A stretch of DNA of 64,000 bases from UMGS1696 sp964463375. Lineage in GTDB: Bacteria; Bacillota; Clostridia; Oscillospirales; CAG-272. Under the pieces are notes generated by a model. That model made no database searches and had not been told where the DNA came from. It was given only the letters and a program-made list of their open reading frames with translations. This document shows positions 36,510-44,392 of the stretch, one piece after another (the first letter of the stretch is position 1; the number at the start of each line of letters is the position of its first letter). The DNA is taken from assembly GCA_964463375.1 (NCBI GenBank), contig CAYXBQ010000002.1, forward strand, positions 62,001-126,000, read 5' to 3'. The position numbers and the translations under genes are program-made.

Positions 36510-36603
36510 TGTAATGTCCACCTTTCGTGAATGAGTTATATATCCTGCCGGGAATGGCTTTCCCGGAGAAAAGACAATTGGAATAAATTAGGGTAGGAAC
36601 GGC

Positions 36604-37428
36604 TTACCAACCAACGGCTGCCAGGTTTTCTCTGGCCTTGGTGATGCATTCCATTCTGGACAGACCCATAGAGGGCTCATCCTGTTCTACAACTACCCAA
36701 GAAGCACCGGCATCTACGGAAGCTTCCAGGATAGCGGGCATATCCTGCATACCGGAGCCGAAGGGGCGGAATTCGAACGTAGATTCTTCTTCTTCCTTTT
36801 CTTCCTCTTCGATACCGATCAGGGCATACAGATGGCTCGGCAGCTTGCCGCTCATGAAGAAGTCCTTCAGATGTACGACAGGCGCACGGCCGGTGTACTT
36901 GCGTACATACGCAGCGGGTTCTTCGCCGCCAACATTGACCCAGCAGGTATCCAGCTCGGTCTGCAGGTAATCGGCGGGTACACGCTTGTACAGGATGTCC
37001 AGACCGTATTCACCGTCCACCTTCTGGAATTCGAAGTCGTGGTTGTGGTAGAGCAGGGTCAGACCCATCTCGTGTGCCAGCTTACCGATCTTGGCGATGA
37101 CCTCGATGGTCTCTTCAAACTTTTCTGCACCGGGGCGGCGTTCTTCGGTCACATAGGGAACGACTACGAACTTGCAGCCGATCTCCTTGTAAGCGGACAG
37201 GGTGCCTTCGGTGTCGGCGATCATATCGACCAGCGGAACGTGTGCGGAAATGGGAGTCAGACCCAGCTCCTCACACCATGCCTTGATGTCAGCAGGCTTG
37301 TTGCCATACAGACCGGCAAATTCCACACCGTCATAGCCGATCTCCTTGACCTTTGCCAGAGCGGCCTTCATGTCGGCTTCCACACTGTCCCGGATAGAAT
37401 ACAGCTGTACAGCTACAGGTAATGCCAT
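36604..37428 (-). CDS. Sugar phosphate isomerase/epimerase (TIM barrel)
   Basis: A 274-residue xylose-isomerase-like barrel (MALPVAVQLYSIRDSVEADM). Putative metal-site residues are in LLYHNHDFEF, ELDTCWV, VHLKDFF and VVVEQDEPS. An unusual acidic insert EEEEKEEEES lies near residues 215-225. GGAGGATATATT precedes the ATG. It shares a transcription unit with the oxidoreductase downstream. The substrate is unknown. Confidence 0.87.
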   Translation of the reverse strand: MALPVAVQLYSIRDSVEADMKAALAKVKEIGYDGVEFAGLYGNKPADIKAWCEELGLTPISAHVPLVDMIADTEGTLSAYKEIGCKFVVVPYVTEERRPGAEKFEETIEVIAKIGKLAHEMGLTLLYHNHDFEFQKVDGEYGLDILYKRVPADYLQTELDTCWVNVGGEEPAAYVRKYTGRAPVVHLKDFFMSGKLPSHLYALIGIEEEEKEEEESTFEFRPFGSGMQDMPAILEASVDAGASWVVVEQDEPSMGLSRMECITKARENLAAVGW

Positions 37429-37534
37429 AATATATCCTCCATTGTTTCGGGGTGTTTCAATTTCATATGCGATACATAGCATCGCACGCGGTACGACCAA
37501 CGAGCAAAAAGTGGCACCGTTGGAAGACACCTTA

Positions 37535-37563
37535 ATTATAGCGTACTTGTCGGATAAAATCAA
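37535..37563 (-). promoter_or_regulatory. Sigma-A promoter of the isomerase-oxidoreductase unit
   Basis: Read leftward: TTGATT and TATAAT with a 17-bp spacer. Between it and tRNA-Val (37564-37785) the DNA is AT-rich with no gene seen. Confidence 0.8.
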
Positions 37564-37785
37564 GAGCTTTTGAACAGTTTTTTTGCATTTTTTCGAGATT
37601 TTTTTGTATTCGCCCGCTTTTTGGCCGATTTCCACGGCAAAAACGGCTACGGATATGGCATTTGTGACGTGTTATAATTCTGATTACAAAAAGTAATAAA
37701 CATATTGAAACAGAACAAAAAGCACTTGGCAAACCGTATCCGGTAAAAATAACGCAAAAAAACCAAAGAAATTTCCCAAAACCAC

Positions 37786-37814
37786 TTGACAAAGGAAAAC
37801 GGAAGTGCTATAAT
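37786..37814 (+). promoter_or_regulatory. Sigma-A promoter of tRNA-Val
   Basis: Perfect TTGACA and TATAAT with a 17-bp spacer, 40 bases before the tRNA. The short leader holds two near-identical 15-base units starting GTTCCAAG (37821-37850). Confidence 0.9.
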
Positions 37815-37854
37815 ATACACGTTCCAAGAGAACAGGTTCCAAGGAACAAGCCAC

Positions 37855-37928
37855 GGAGGCATAGCTCAGCTGGTTAGAGCGTTCGGTTCACATCCGAGAG
37901 GTCTTGGGTTCGAGTCCCCATGTCTCCA
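37855..37928 (+). tRNA. tRNA-Val (anticodon CAC)
   Basis: The cloverleaf folds with acceptor stem GGAGGCA/TGTCTCC (one G-U), D-arm GCTC/GAGC, anticodon stem TTCGG/CCGAG around loop TTCACAT, and a T-arm with loop TTCGAGT. The anticodon CAC reads GUG. The T-stem has one U-C mismatch. The discriminator is A; CCA is not encoded. Confidence 0.92.
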
Positions 37929-37966
37929 TAAAACAGTCATCCGATATGGTGGCTGTTTTTGTTTTT
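37929..37966 (+). terminator. Terminator of tRNA-Val
   Basis: ACAGTCA pairs with TGGCTGT, followed by TTTTTGTTTTT. The def-like gene starts only 19 bases later, so it relies on read-through or on an unseen promoter. Confidence 0.8.
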
Positions 37967-37984
37967 CATGCGAAGGAGAAAACT

Positions 37985-38395
37985 ATGGTACGAGAGATCA
38001 ACCGGGACGTGATCCTGCTGGGTCGGTCTTCTGCAATGGCAACAGAGGCAGATCTGTCCATCGGCAAAGACCTGCGGGACACTCTGGAGGCCCATAAGGA
38101 TGGCTGCGTGGGCATGGCCGCCAACATGATCGGAGAAGGGAAGCGGATCATCGCCTTCTATGACGAGGGAGAGATCTTCGTTTTCTATAATCCCATTCTA
38201 TTAAAAAAAGAAGGTCCCTATGACACCGAGGAGGGCTGCCTGTCGCTGGACGGTGTGCGGGCCACCAAGCGATACAAACGGATCAAGGTGCAGTACCAGA
38301 ACGAGCGCATGCAGATCCGGCAGAAGACCTACACCGGCTGGACGGCGCAGATCATCCAGCACGAAATGGACCATTTGGAAGGGATCTTGATCTAA
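37985..38395 (+). CDS. Peptide deformylase-like protein lacking the catalytic Gln
   Basis: A 136-residue metalloprotein of the deformylase fold. The zinc ligands are present: Cys86 in EEGCLS and His127/His131 in QHEMDH, with Glu128 as general base. Motif 1, normally GxGLAAxQ, reads CVGMAANM here, so the oxyanion-stabilising Gln is Met48. Activity on formyl-methionine is therefore uncertain; it may act on another N-formyl group or be a paralogue beside a true Def elsewhere. GAAGGAG precedes the ATG; a longer reading would run into the tRNA gene. Confidence 0.85.
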   Translation: MVREINRDVILLGRSSAMATEADLSIGKDLRDTLEAHKDGCVGMAANMIGEGKRIIAFYDEGEIFVFYNPILLKKEGPYDTEEGCLSLDGVRATKRYKRIKVQYQNERMQIRQKTYTGWTAQIIQHEMDHLEGILI

Positions 38396-38396
38396 A

Positions 38397-38456
38397 CAAA
38401 AAAATACCGGGAAACGGAGCAGTATGCAGCCGAGATCCCGGTATTTTTGTTTTAAC
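38397..38456. terminator. Bidirectional terminator between def-like gene and TauE gene
   Basis: AAATACCGGGA pairs with TCCCGGTATTT, with A/T-runs on both sides. Confidence 0.85.
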
Positions 38457-39225
38457 CAAAGAAATTCACGCCTAAGATCACCACGCCCAGCACGATCAGG
38501 ATCACGCCGGTCACCCGATTGAGCACGATGGGTGTAGACCGGTTGGCGATCACAGCACCGATCCGAGCCCAAAGCAGGGTGAAGAGGACGCACAGCACCA
38601 GCACCGAAATGTCCGGCACCCCACCGATGACGATGTGGGAGATCGAGCCGGTCAGCGCCGTGAAGGACATGATGAACACAGAAGTGCCCACAGCCGTTTT
38701 CAGCTCATACCCCAGCACAGAGGTCAGCACCAGCAGCATCATGATCCCGCCGCCGGCCCCCACAAAGCCGCAGATGAACCCCACCATCACACCGGACAGG
38801 ATCGACTTGATCCGCTTCTTCTTGGGATCCAGCGCATCCATGGCCTCTCGTGTGGTCATGACCGGCTTCACAAGGAACTTGACACCCATGAGCATGGTCA
38901 TGAAAACGGAGAAGTTTCCCATGGTGGTGTTGGGTACCAGGCTGGAAACATAGCTCCCCACCGTGGTGAACAGCAGCACCGTCACCATCATGACAAGTCC
39001 GTTTTTTACATCCAAATTGCCATTCTTCTTATACGTAATAGCAGAGATGAGACTGGCCAGCACATCTGAGGCCAAAGCGATCCCGATGGCCTGGTAGGTG
39101 GGGATATCCAAAAAGGTCACCAGCATGGGCGTGATCACCGCAGCCGCACTCATGCCGGCAAACCCCGTCCCCAGCCCGGCACCTACACCGGCTAAAAACG
39201 TAACGACAAGCTCTACAATTGACAT
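38452..39225 (-). CDS. TauE/SafE family sulfite/organosulfonate exporter
   Basis: A 257-residue membrane protein with about eight hydrophobic segments arranged as two internal halves. Each half begins with a Gly-rich helix: AGVGAGLGTGFAGMSAA at the start and GFICGFVGAGGGIMM in the middle, the signature of the TauE/SafE (DUF81) family. GAGGTGA precedes the ATG. The transported anion is unknown. Confidence 0.88.
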   Translation of the reverse strand: MSIVELVVTFLAGVGAGLGTGFAGMSAAAVITPMLVTFLDIPTYQAIGIALASDVLASLISAITYKKNGNLDVKNGLVMMVTVLLFTTVGSYVSSLVPNTTMGNFSVFMTMLMGVKFLVKPVMTTREAMDALDPKKKRIKSILSGVMVGFICGFVGAGGGIMMLLVLTSVLGYELKTAVGTSVFIMSFTALTGSISHIVIGGVPDISVLVLCVLFTLLWARIGAVIANRSTPIVLNRVTGVILIVLGVVILGVNFFG

Positions 39226-39352
39226 ATATTCACCTCATACAAGCAAGATTCCGTCTTACACAAAATGTAACTCAGTTAGCATACCATAAAAATGTGACCC
39301 ACCTGTGGCAGAAAACGCAGGATTTTGTAATTTTTCCCGATACCCATGTAGA

Positions 39353-39390
39353 AAAACAAAAAAGCCGGACACCAGATAAAGATGTCCGAC
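39353..39390 (-). terminator. Terminator of tRNA-Ser
   Basis: Read leftward: GTCGGACA pairs with TGTCCGGC, followed by TTTTTTG. Confidence 0.87.
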
Positions 39391-39396
39391 CTGTCA

Positions 39397-39482
39397 CGGA
39401 GAGTGTGGGATTCGAACCCACGTGAGGTTGCCCTCAAACGGTTTTCAAGACCGCCTCGTTATGACCGCTTCGATAACTCTCC
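39397..39482 (-). tRNA. tRNA-Ser (anticodon TGA)
   Basis: An 86-base class II tRNA with a long variable arm. The acceptor GGAGAGT pairs with the 3' CTCTCC side, the anticodon loop is CTTGAAA with anticodon TGA, and the T-loop TTCGAAT sits on a GTGGG/CCCAC stem. The discriminator is G, as expected for serine; CCA is not encoded. Confidence 0.93.
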
Positions 39483-39508
39483 GTATCAAAACCCTTTCCA
39501 CAAGAAGA

Positions 39509-39537
39509 ATTATACCATATCCCCCGCATTTTGTCAA
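39509..39537 (-). promoter_or_regulatory. Sigma-A promoter of tRNA-Ser
   Basis: Read leftward: TTGACA and TATAAT with a 17-bp spacer ending in TATGG. Confidence 0.9.
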
Positions 39538-39568
39538 GAGTGAATTTGCATTTCTCCCCGGCAGGCAA

Positions 39569-39697
39569 GCGCTCCTCATTGGTATAGGCGACCACATTTT
39601 CAAAAAAAGTATACCGTTAACAAAACGCAAACATATCGCAAAACATTTGCAAACATCCGGCGGGTATACTATAGCCACACCAATGAGGAGTGCCCCT
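39569..39697. repeat. Inverted repeat framing the promoter region of the 121-aa membrane protein gene
   Basis: GCGCTCCTCATTGGTATAG at 39569-39587 reappears inverted, with few changes, at about 39673-39697 (GCACTCCTCATTGGTGTGG on the other strand). Between them are three direct repeats GCAAACAT, GCAAAACAT and GCAAACAT (39627-39656), spaced 11 bp, and a -10-like TATACT at 39665. Confidence 0.6.
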
Positions 39698-39747
39698 ACT
39701 CCTAACAATACGAAAAATAAAGAGAACCATAAAAGGAGAACATCCCC

Positions 39748-40113
39748 ATGAACAGAAACGACAAAGAATATCTTGTACAGAAGATCCGCACCCAGTACAC
39801 CGAAAAGGCATACACCGCATTGGACGAGCTGAAGGATCTGGATACCAGAGTCAAGAGACCGGCGCAGATCTTTGGCTGGGTCTTTGGTTCCATCGGCGCA
39901 CTGGTGATGGGAGCCGGGATGAGCATGGTCATGACCGACATCGGCACCACACTGGGCATGCAGAGCACCATGGTGCCGGGCATCGCATTGGGACTGGTGG
40001 GCATGGCTATTGCCATCGTGAACTATCCCATCTACAAGCAGATTCTGCAAAGCCGCCGGAACACCTACGCGGACGAGATCATTGCCCTGAGCGACCGGAT
40101 CACCCAAGGCTGA
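39748..40113 (+). CDS. Conserved two-helix membrane protein of unknown function
   Basis: A 121-residue protein with a charged N-terminal region (residues 1-38), two membrane segments (about 43-62 and 75-95) and a charged C-terminal tail. The pattern EYLVQKIRTQYTEK, KRPAQIFGWVFGS and NYPIYKQIL recurs in Clostridia to my recollection, sometimes under an unsupported reductase name; no catalytic motif is visible. AAAGGAG precedes the ATG. It stands alone between an unusual repeat-rich promoter region and a terminator. Confidence 0.75.
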   Translation: MNRNDKEYLVQKIRTQYTEKAYTALDELKDLDTRVKRPAQIFGWVFGSIGALVMGAGMSMVMTDIGTTLGMQSTMVPGIALGLVGMAIAIVNYPIYKQILQSRRNTYADEIIALSDRITQG

Positions 40114-40137
40114 GCATCCAGTTGATCCTATAACCAA

Positions 40138-40176
40138 ACAAAAAGGTAGCAGTGCCGCGCTGCTATCTTTTTTCGT
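40138..40176. terminator. Terminator after the membrane protein gene
   Basis: GGTAGCAG pairs with CTGCTATC, followed by TTTTTT on the + strand; an A-run on the other side lets it also serve yqfD. Confidence 0.82.
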
Positions 40177-41383
40177 TTGCCCCCATTTCCTGTACCGTAA
40201 ATTCCTCTACCTGCGCAATATCCGTTAGCAGATACAACAGACAATCGATCCGGTATGTGCCATCCTCTTCCAGTGTGGCCGATAGGGTGCGTTCCAAAAG
40301 CTCCCCCTCCTCGATCGCCTTTGCCATCTTTGCCCGTAGCTGTTGCATGGCTTTGTCCACCGCCTCCTCCGGCGAAAGCACCTCCTCCACAGTCTCCACC
40401 TCCCGATGGATCGTGGTGGTGATGGTCACGGGGATGGGATACCGCCCAAACAGCCGCACATCCTCCACTGTCTTCTCCGTTTCATAAGCAGCATAGGGGA
40501 TCTCCCTCTCCCGGAACAGATCCAATTCACACTTGTACACAGCAACGGTGCGCTGGGTGATCTGCCGCCCGGTGTACACCGTTTTCTCCTGTACCGGCGT
40601 GATGGCAACGGAGATCGGCCGCACGACCTTGGCAAGCACCTCTCCGGCCGCATATTCCAACCGGCTCTGTCCTTCTTCCTTCATAGACATCACGCCGGAG
40701 AGCAGCATCTCCCCCGGCAGTACCACATCTCCCGGACATACCACCGCCTCCCCTTCATAGACCCGCACACTGACGATCTCTCCCGCCTCTGCCGCCACCA
40801 CATTGGCATAGGTACCCGCTTTATGCCCGCGGGCATCGGGAAATTTGGTCTCTCGCAGCTGTACCTCTGCCGTGTTGCCGTGGAGATAGACCGAGATCCA
40901 GGCGATCTCCGGATGCTCCGCTTTCACCGTGGCATGGAGCGCATCACAGTCGATGGCAGGGATGTAGTCCCCCATGCCGCAGCCGTGGGACGCTAAGATC
41001 TCCTGAACCGCCTTCTCCGACAAAACAGAACACCCATCGATCTCCACTCGCCAGATCAGATGCTCCGCATACAGGCACCAAAGCACCAGACCGATCGTCC
41101 CCACAAGAAGCCCCGGCCGTATCTTGCAAAACCGCAGCAGCACCGGGATCCCGCCCCGTCGCTCCACGGTCAGCGAAATGCACCGGTCACAGGCCGCCTC
41201 TTGCAAGCACAAAAGCTCTTTCTCGAAAATCCGCACGGATACCGTATTTTCTGTTTCGTGTATAGTCTCCTGCCAAAAGCGAATATCGCAGCACCATAGC
41301 AGGTCCCAAAGAGCCGTTTTGTCCGACAGCGGTACAAAGACCTCCACCCAGCCTGCCAGCATATGCCAAAGCCAGTCTAACAT
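40163..41383 (-). CDS. yqfD: Sporulation protein YqfD
   Basis: A 406-residue membrane protein of the stage IV sporulation YqfD family. After a cytoplasmic N-terminal part with four cysteine/histidine-rich turns, one membrane helix lies near residues 88-105 (GLLVGTIGLVLWCLYA). The extracytoplasmic part contains a POTRA-like segment (IDGCSVLSEKAVQEILASHG). GGGAGGT precedes the ATG. It follows yqfC by one base, so the two form one operon expressed in sporulation. Confidence 0.9.
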   Translation of the reverse strand: MLDWLWHMLAGWVEVFVPLSDKTALWDLLWCCDIRFWQETIHETENTVSVRIFEKELLCLQEAACDRCISLTVERRGGIPVLLRFCKIRPGLLVGTIGLVLWCLYAEHLIWRVEIDGCSVLSEKAVQEILASHGCGMGDYIPAIDCDALHATVKAEHPEIAWISVYLHGNTAEVQLRETKFPDARGHKAGTYANVVAAEAGEIVSVRVYEGEAVVCPGDVVLPGEMLLSGVMSMKEEGQSRLEYAAGEVLAKVVRPISVAITPVQEKTVYTGRQITQRTVAVYKCELDLFREREIPYAAYETEKTVEDVRLFGRYPIPVTITTTIHREVETVEEVLSPEEAVDKAMQQLRAKMAKAIEEGELLERTLSATLEEDGTYRIDCLLYLLTDIAQVEEFTVQEMGANEKR

Positions 41384-41384
41384 C

Positions 41385-41678
41385 CTATACCTCCCAGACG
41401 ATCCCGGTGATCCTGCCACGGACGGTCAAACATCTCTGGTGAAAATCGGACATCCGCAGTCCCGCACCCTCTATACACAGTACCTTCTCCGACCCGTGCA
41501 GCCGCAGTCGGATCTTGTTGTCCCCGTAGGCCAAGATCGACCGACAGCCTTCCACCTGTATCTCTGTGTCTCCCCGGCAAAGGAGAATGGGCATATCGAT
41601 AAATCCTTCCGGCGGCAGCTCCGTCCAGGTAGACAGCCCATGTGCCATATGCTGCCGGATCTTTTGCGTGATCGGCAA
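41385..41678 (-). CDS. yqfC: Sporulation protein YqfC, TTG start
   Basis: A 97-residue protein of the YqfC family, which resembles a small beta-sheet PRC-like fold; the pattern LLCRGDTEIQVEGCRSILAYGDNKIRLRL is typical. The start was set at a TTG seven bases after GTGGAGGTGAT, giving the usual family length (about 93-97). The upstream ATG in MYARGG would overlap the binding site. It is partnered with yqfD. Confidence 0.85.
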   Translation of the reverse strand: MPITQKIRQHMAHGLSTWTELPPEGFIDMPILLCRGDTEIQVEGCRSILAYGDNKIRLRLHGSEKVLCIEGAGLRMSDFHQRCLTVRGRITGIVWEV

Positions 41679-41779
41679 AGTATCACCTCCACGTGCATAC
41701 ATATAGTACCCACGGACCCGGATCGTCCCTTCGATCGGATCCATCTGTTTCTGTATGGTATGCAGAGAGGAGGCCATCC

Positions 41780-42805
41780 ATGTCAACAAGAAATTGGCGT
41801 ACATTTCTACCGGGTGCCGGCACCATGCTGGTGTTCTGCGCTCTGTTGTTACAGCCAGAGACAGCATCGGCGGCGGTGATCCGGGGTATGCAGCTGTTTG
41901 TTACCAAGCTGATCCCGGTGCTGTTCCCCTATATGGTGCTCTCCCGCTTTTTCGTGACCTACCAGCTCCTCGCCCCACTGGGCAGTCTCACCGGTCTCGG
42001 CATGGAAAACGGCACGGTATTTTTCTTAGGCCAGCTCTGCGGCTATCCCATGGGTGCGAAGATGACCAGAGAAATGGTGCAGCAGGGCAGGCTCGATCCG
42101 GGAGCAGCTGCCATGCTCTGTGCCTTTTCCAGTGGTGCCAGCCCGGCCTTTTTGCTCCACAGCATCGGCGGCGACCTTTGGCACAGCACCGGCTACGGTG
42201 TGTTCCTGCTTGTAGCCCAGCTGACCATAGGCTGGCTCGGTACCAGGCTCTGGCTAAGGCACGATCATACCAGCCTCTCCAAACAGCCATCACAAGCTAC
42301 GCCCCCCTTTGCCCGGATCTTCTGCGATGCCGTGGTAGACAGCACCCGGCAGACCCTGTTCATCGGCGGCTATATCGTATCCTTCACCCTGCTTGTGACC
42401 ATAGCAGCCCCCCTTCTGCCGGAAAAGCTGTCTCCTCTGCTTGCCGCCATATTGGAGTTTTCCACCGGCACCCGTATGGCAGCCGGCATGGGCGGGTTGG
42501 CTGGGCTGTTCTGCACCGGCTTCGCAGTGGGCTTTGGCGGCCTATCGGTGTTGGCACAAACGGCCTGCCTGCTGGAAGACACCGGCATCTCTCTGCGCCC
42601 CTATGTCCTATGGAAGCTGTCCTGCGGGCTCCTCATGGGTCTTGCCTCCCTGGTGTGGGGAAGCAGACACCCGGCGCTGCTGTCCGTTCGCTATGCCACC
42701 GGTGGAGCGATGCAGCAGAGTGGTGGGGGGGGGCTGGTTTGCTTTTGGTTCTTATTGGGCATCCTGTGGTATGTGGTACGGCGGGGAGACTGGCGAGCGC
42801 AATAA
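41780..42805 (+). CDS. ylbJ: Sporulation integral membrane protein YlbJ
   Basis: A 341-residue membrane protein with about eight helices, containing nucleoside-recognition/GATE-type segments (FVTKLIPVLFPYMVLSRFF, FLGQLCGYPMGAKMTREMV, GFAVGFGGLSVLAQT). In Bacillus YlbJ is needed for spore cortex formation. AGAGGAGG precedes the ATG. It is divergent from yqfCD. A run of nine G at 42725-42733 encodes part of SGGGGL near the C-terminus; slippage there would shift the frame. Confidence 0.83.
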   Translation: MSTRNWRTFLPGAGTMLVFCALLLQPETASAAVIRGMQLFVTKLIPVLFPYMVLSRFFVTYQLLAPLGSLTGLGMENGTVFFLGQLCGYPMGAKMTREMVQQGRLDPGAAAMLCAFSSGASPAFLLHSIGGDLWHSTGYGVFLLVAQLTIGWLGTRLWLRHDHTSLSKQPSQATPPFARIFCDAVVDSTRQTLFIGGYIVSFTLLVTIAAPLLPEKLSPLLAAILEFSTGTRMAAGMGGLAGLFCTGFAVGFGGLSVLAQTACLLEDTGISLRPYVLWKLSCGLLMGLASLVWGSRHPALLSVRYATGGAMQQSGGGGLVCFWFLLGILWYVVRRGDWRAQ

Positions 42806-42850
42806 TGTTCCAAAAATACAAAGTACGCTGGAAATCTTTTGGCAAAGGAC

Positions 42851-42879
42851 TTGATTTTCCACCGATTTTCCTATATAAT
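42851..42879 (+). promoter_or_regulatory. Sigma-A promoter upstream of the Cys-rich gene and prfB
   Basis: TTGATT and TATAAT with a 17-bp spacer, 80 bases before the 68-residue gene. Confidence 0.82.
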
Positions 42880-42958
42880 GTTATAGAATGCAGTTTTTCT
42901 GTCTCCGTGTCTGCGGATGTATTCGGAAAAACGAACGATAGGAAAGGGGGATCCAGCG

Positions 42959-43165
42959 ATGAAAAAACGATATAATGCAGAGATCGAGCGTTTTTGCAAA
43001 TATTGTGCGCACGCCGCCGCTCTGTCCGATCCGGATCAGATGCTGTGCCGGAAGCATGGCGTGGTGGATGCAGGGGGCTGCTGCCGCCGATTTGCATACG
43101 ATCCATTGAAACGGGATCCCGCTCCCCCGCTACAGCTGCCGTCGGTGGAACTGGTGGAATTGTGA
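42959..43165 (+). CDS. Small cysteine-rich protein
   Basis: A 68-residue protein with CKYC at about residues 13-16, then a single Cys in MLCRKHG and GCC, suggesting a small metal-binding fold. GAAAGGGGG precedes the ATG and a good promoter lies upstream, supporting a real gene. The C-terminal third is Pro/Leu-rich. I do not recognise a named family. Confidence 0.65.
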   Translation: MKKRYNAEIERFCKYCAHAAALSDPDQMLCRKHGVVDAGGCCRRFAYDPLKRDPAPPLQLPSVELVEL

Positions 43166-43180
43166 CCCCGGTAGGGGGAA

Positions 43181-43258
43181 ATGCTTTTGGATACGCTGCT
43201 ATGGGTAGCGGCGATGATGGAATATTTTGGAAAACAGGCAGAAATGAATAGATATTAA
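43181..43258 (+). CDS. Possible 25-residue small protein ahead of prfB
   Basis: An open frame MLLDTLLWVAAMMEYFGK to NRY follows GTAGGGGGAA closely. The N-terminal half is hydrophobic. It could be a membrane microprotein or a leader for prfB, 23 bases downstream, or chance. Confidence 0.35.
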   Translation: MLLDTLLWVAAMMEYFGKQAEMNRY

Positions 43259-43281
43259 AGAAATATTTGGAGGATACAGAA

Positions 43282-44391
43282 TTGATTATCGCACTGGAAG
43301 ATGCAAAATATCAGCTGGGCAATTTTAGAGAAAACCTGAAGGAGCTGGGCAGTGCCCTGCGGATCGACATGCTGCGGGAACAGGTGGCAGAGCTGGAAGA
43401 GAAAACATCGGATCCGGAATTCTGGAACGACCAGGCCACGTCCGGTAAGGTATTGCAGCAGGTGAAGCAGCTCAAGGATAAGATCGCTTCTTACGACGAC
43501 CTGTGCGCCAAGCTGGAGGATGCTATTACTTTGGCCGAGCTGGGCAGTGAAGAAAACGACGAATCCATGGTAGAGGAAGTGCTGGCAGAGCAAAAGGCCA
43601 TCGAAAAGGAAGAGGAACGGCTGCGCATCGAGATCCTGCTCTCCGGCGAATATGACCGCAACAACGCCATTGTCAGCTTCCACCCCGGTGCCGGCGGGAC
43701 CGAAGCACAGGACTGGGCCCAGATGCTGTACCGTATGATCACCCGTTGGGGCGAACGGCATGGCTACACCGTCAAGCTCATCGACTGGCTGGACGGGGAA
43801 GAAGCCGGGCTGAAGTCCGCAACCATCACGGTAGAAGGCGTAAACGCATACGGTTATCTGAAAAGCGAGAACGGCGTACACAGACTGGTGCGTGTCTCCC
43901 CCTTTGACTCCTCCGGCAGACGGCACACCTCCTTTGCTTCGGTAGAAGTGATGCCGGAATTTGACGATGACAACACCATCGAGATCAAGGACGAAGACCT
44001 GGAGATCACCGCACACCGTTCCTCCGGTGCCGGTGGACAGCACATCAACAAGACCGACTCCGCCATCCGGATCCTGCATATCCCCACCGGTATCGTAGTA
44101 GGCTGCCAGACCGAGCGTAGCCAGCTGCAAAACAAGGAAACGGCTATGAAGATGCTGAAATCCAAGCTGATGGAGATCAAGGAACGGGAAAAGCTGGATC
44201 GGATCGAGGACATCCAGGGCAACAAGACCAATATCGAATGGGGCGCACAGATCCGTTCCTATGTGTTCATGCCCTACACGCTGGCAAAGGACACCCGTAC
44301 CGGTTACGAAGACGGTAACATTCAGGCAGTCATGGATGGGGAGATCGACGGCTTCATCAATGCGTACCTGAAGATGAACGCTGCAAAGTAA
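43282..44391 (+). CDS. prfB: Peptide chain release factor 2, no programmed frameshift
   Basis: A 369-residue RF2 recognising UGA and UAA. The stop-codon selector SPF is in VRVSPFDSSGRRHTSFASV and the catalytic GGQ in SSGAGGQHINKTDSA. The start was placed at TTG 43282 after TTGGAGGA, giving MIIALEDAKYQL like other RF2 proteins; a TTG five codons earlier is the alternative. The region where many prfB genes carry an in-frame UGA frameshift site (after about residue 22, GSALRID) is a plain uninterrupted frame. Confidence 0.95.
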   Translation: MIIALEDAKYQLGNFRENLKELGSALRIDMLREQVAELEEKTSDPEFWNDQATSGKVLQQVKQLKDKIASYDDLCAKLEDAITLAELGSEENDESMVEEVLAEQKAIEKEEERLRIEILLSGEYDRNNAIVSFHPGAGGTEAQDWAQMLYRMITRWGERHGYTVKLIDWLDGEEAGLKSATITVEGVNAYGYLKSENGVHRLVRVSPFDSSGRRHTSFASVEVMPEFDDDNTIEIKDEDLEITAHRSSGAGGQHINKTDSAIRILHIPTGIVVGCQTERSQLQNKETAMKMLKSKLMEIKEREKLDRIEDIQGNKTNIEWGAQIRSYVFMPYTLAKDTRTGYEDGNIQAVMDGEIDGFINAYLKMNAAK

Positions 44392-44392
44392 G

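Noticed and set aside
35358..36530. A 390-codon + strand frame opposite the Gfo/Idh/MocA gene
   Set aside because: Antisense shadow; the - strand product has a clear Rossmann fold.
37904..38395. Longer deformylase reading beginning inside the tRNA gene
   Set aside because: It would translate tRNA-Val sequence and the terminator; the ATG at 37985 has a proper binding site.
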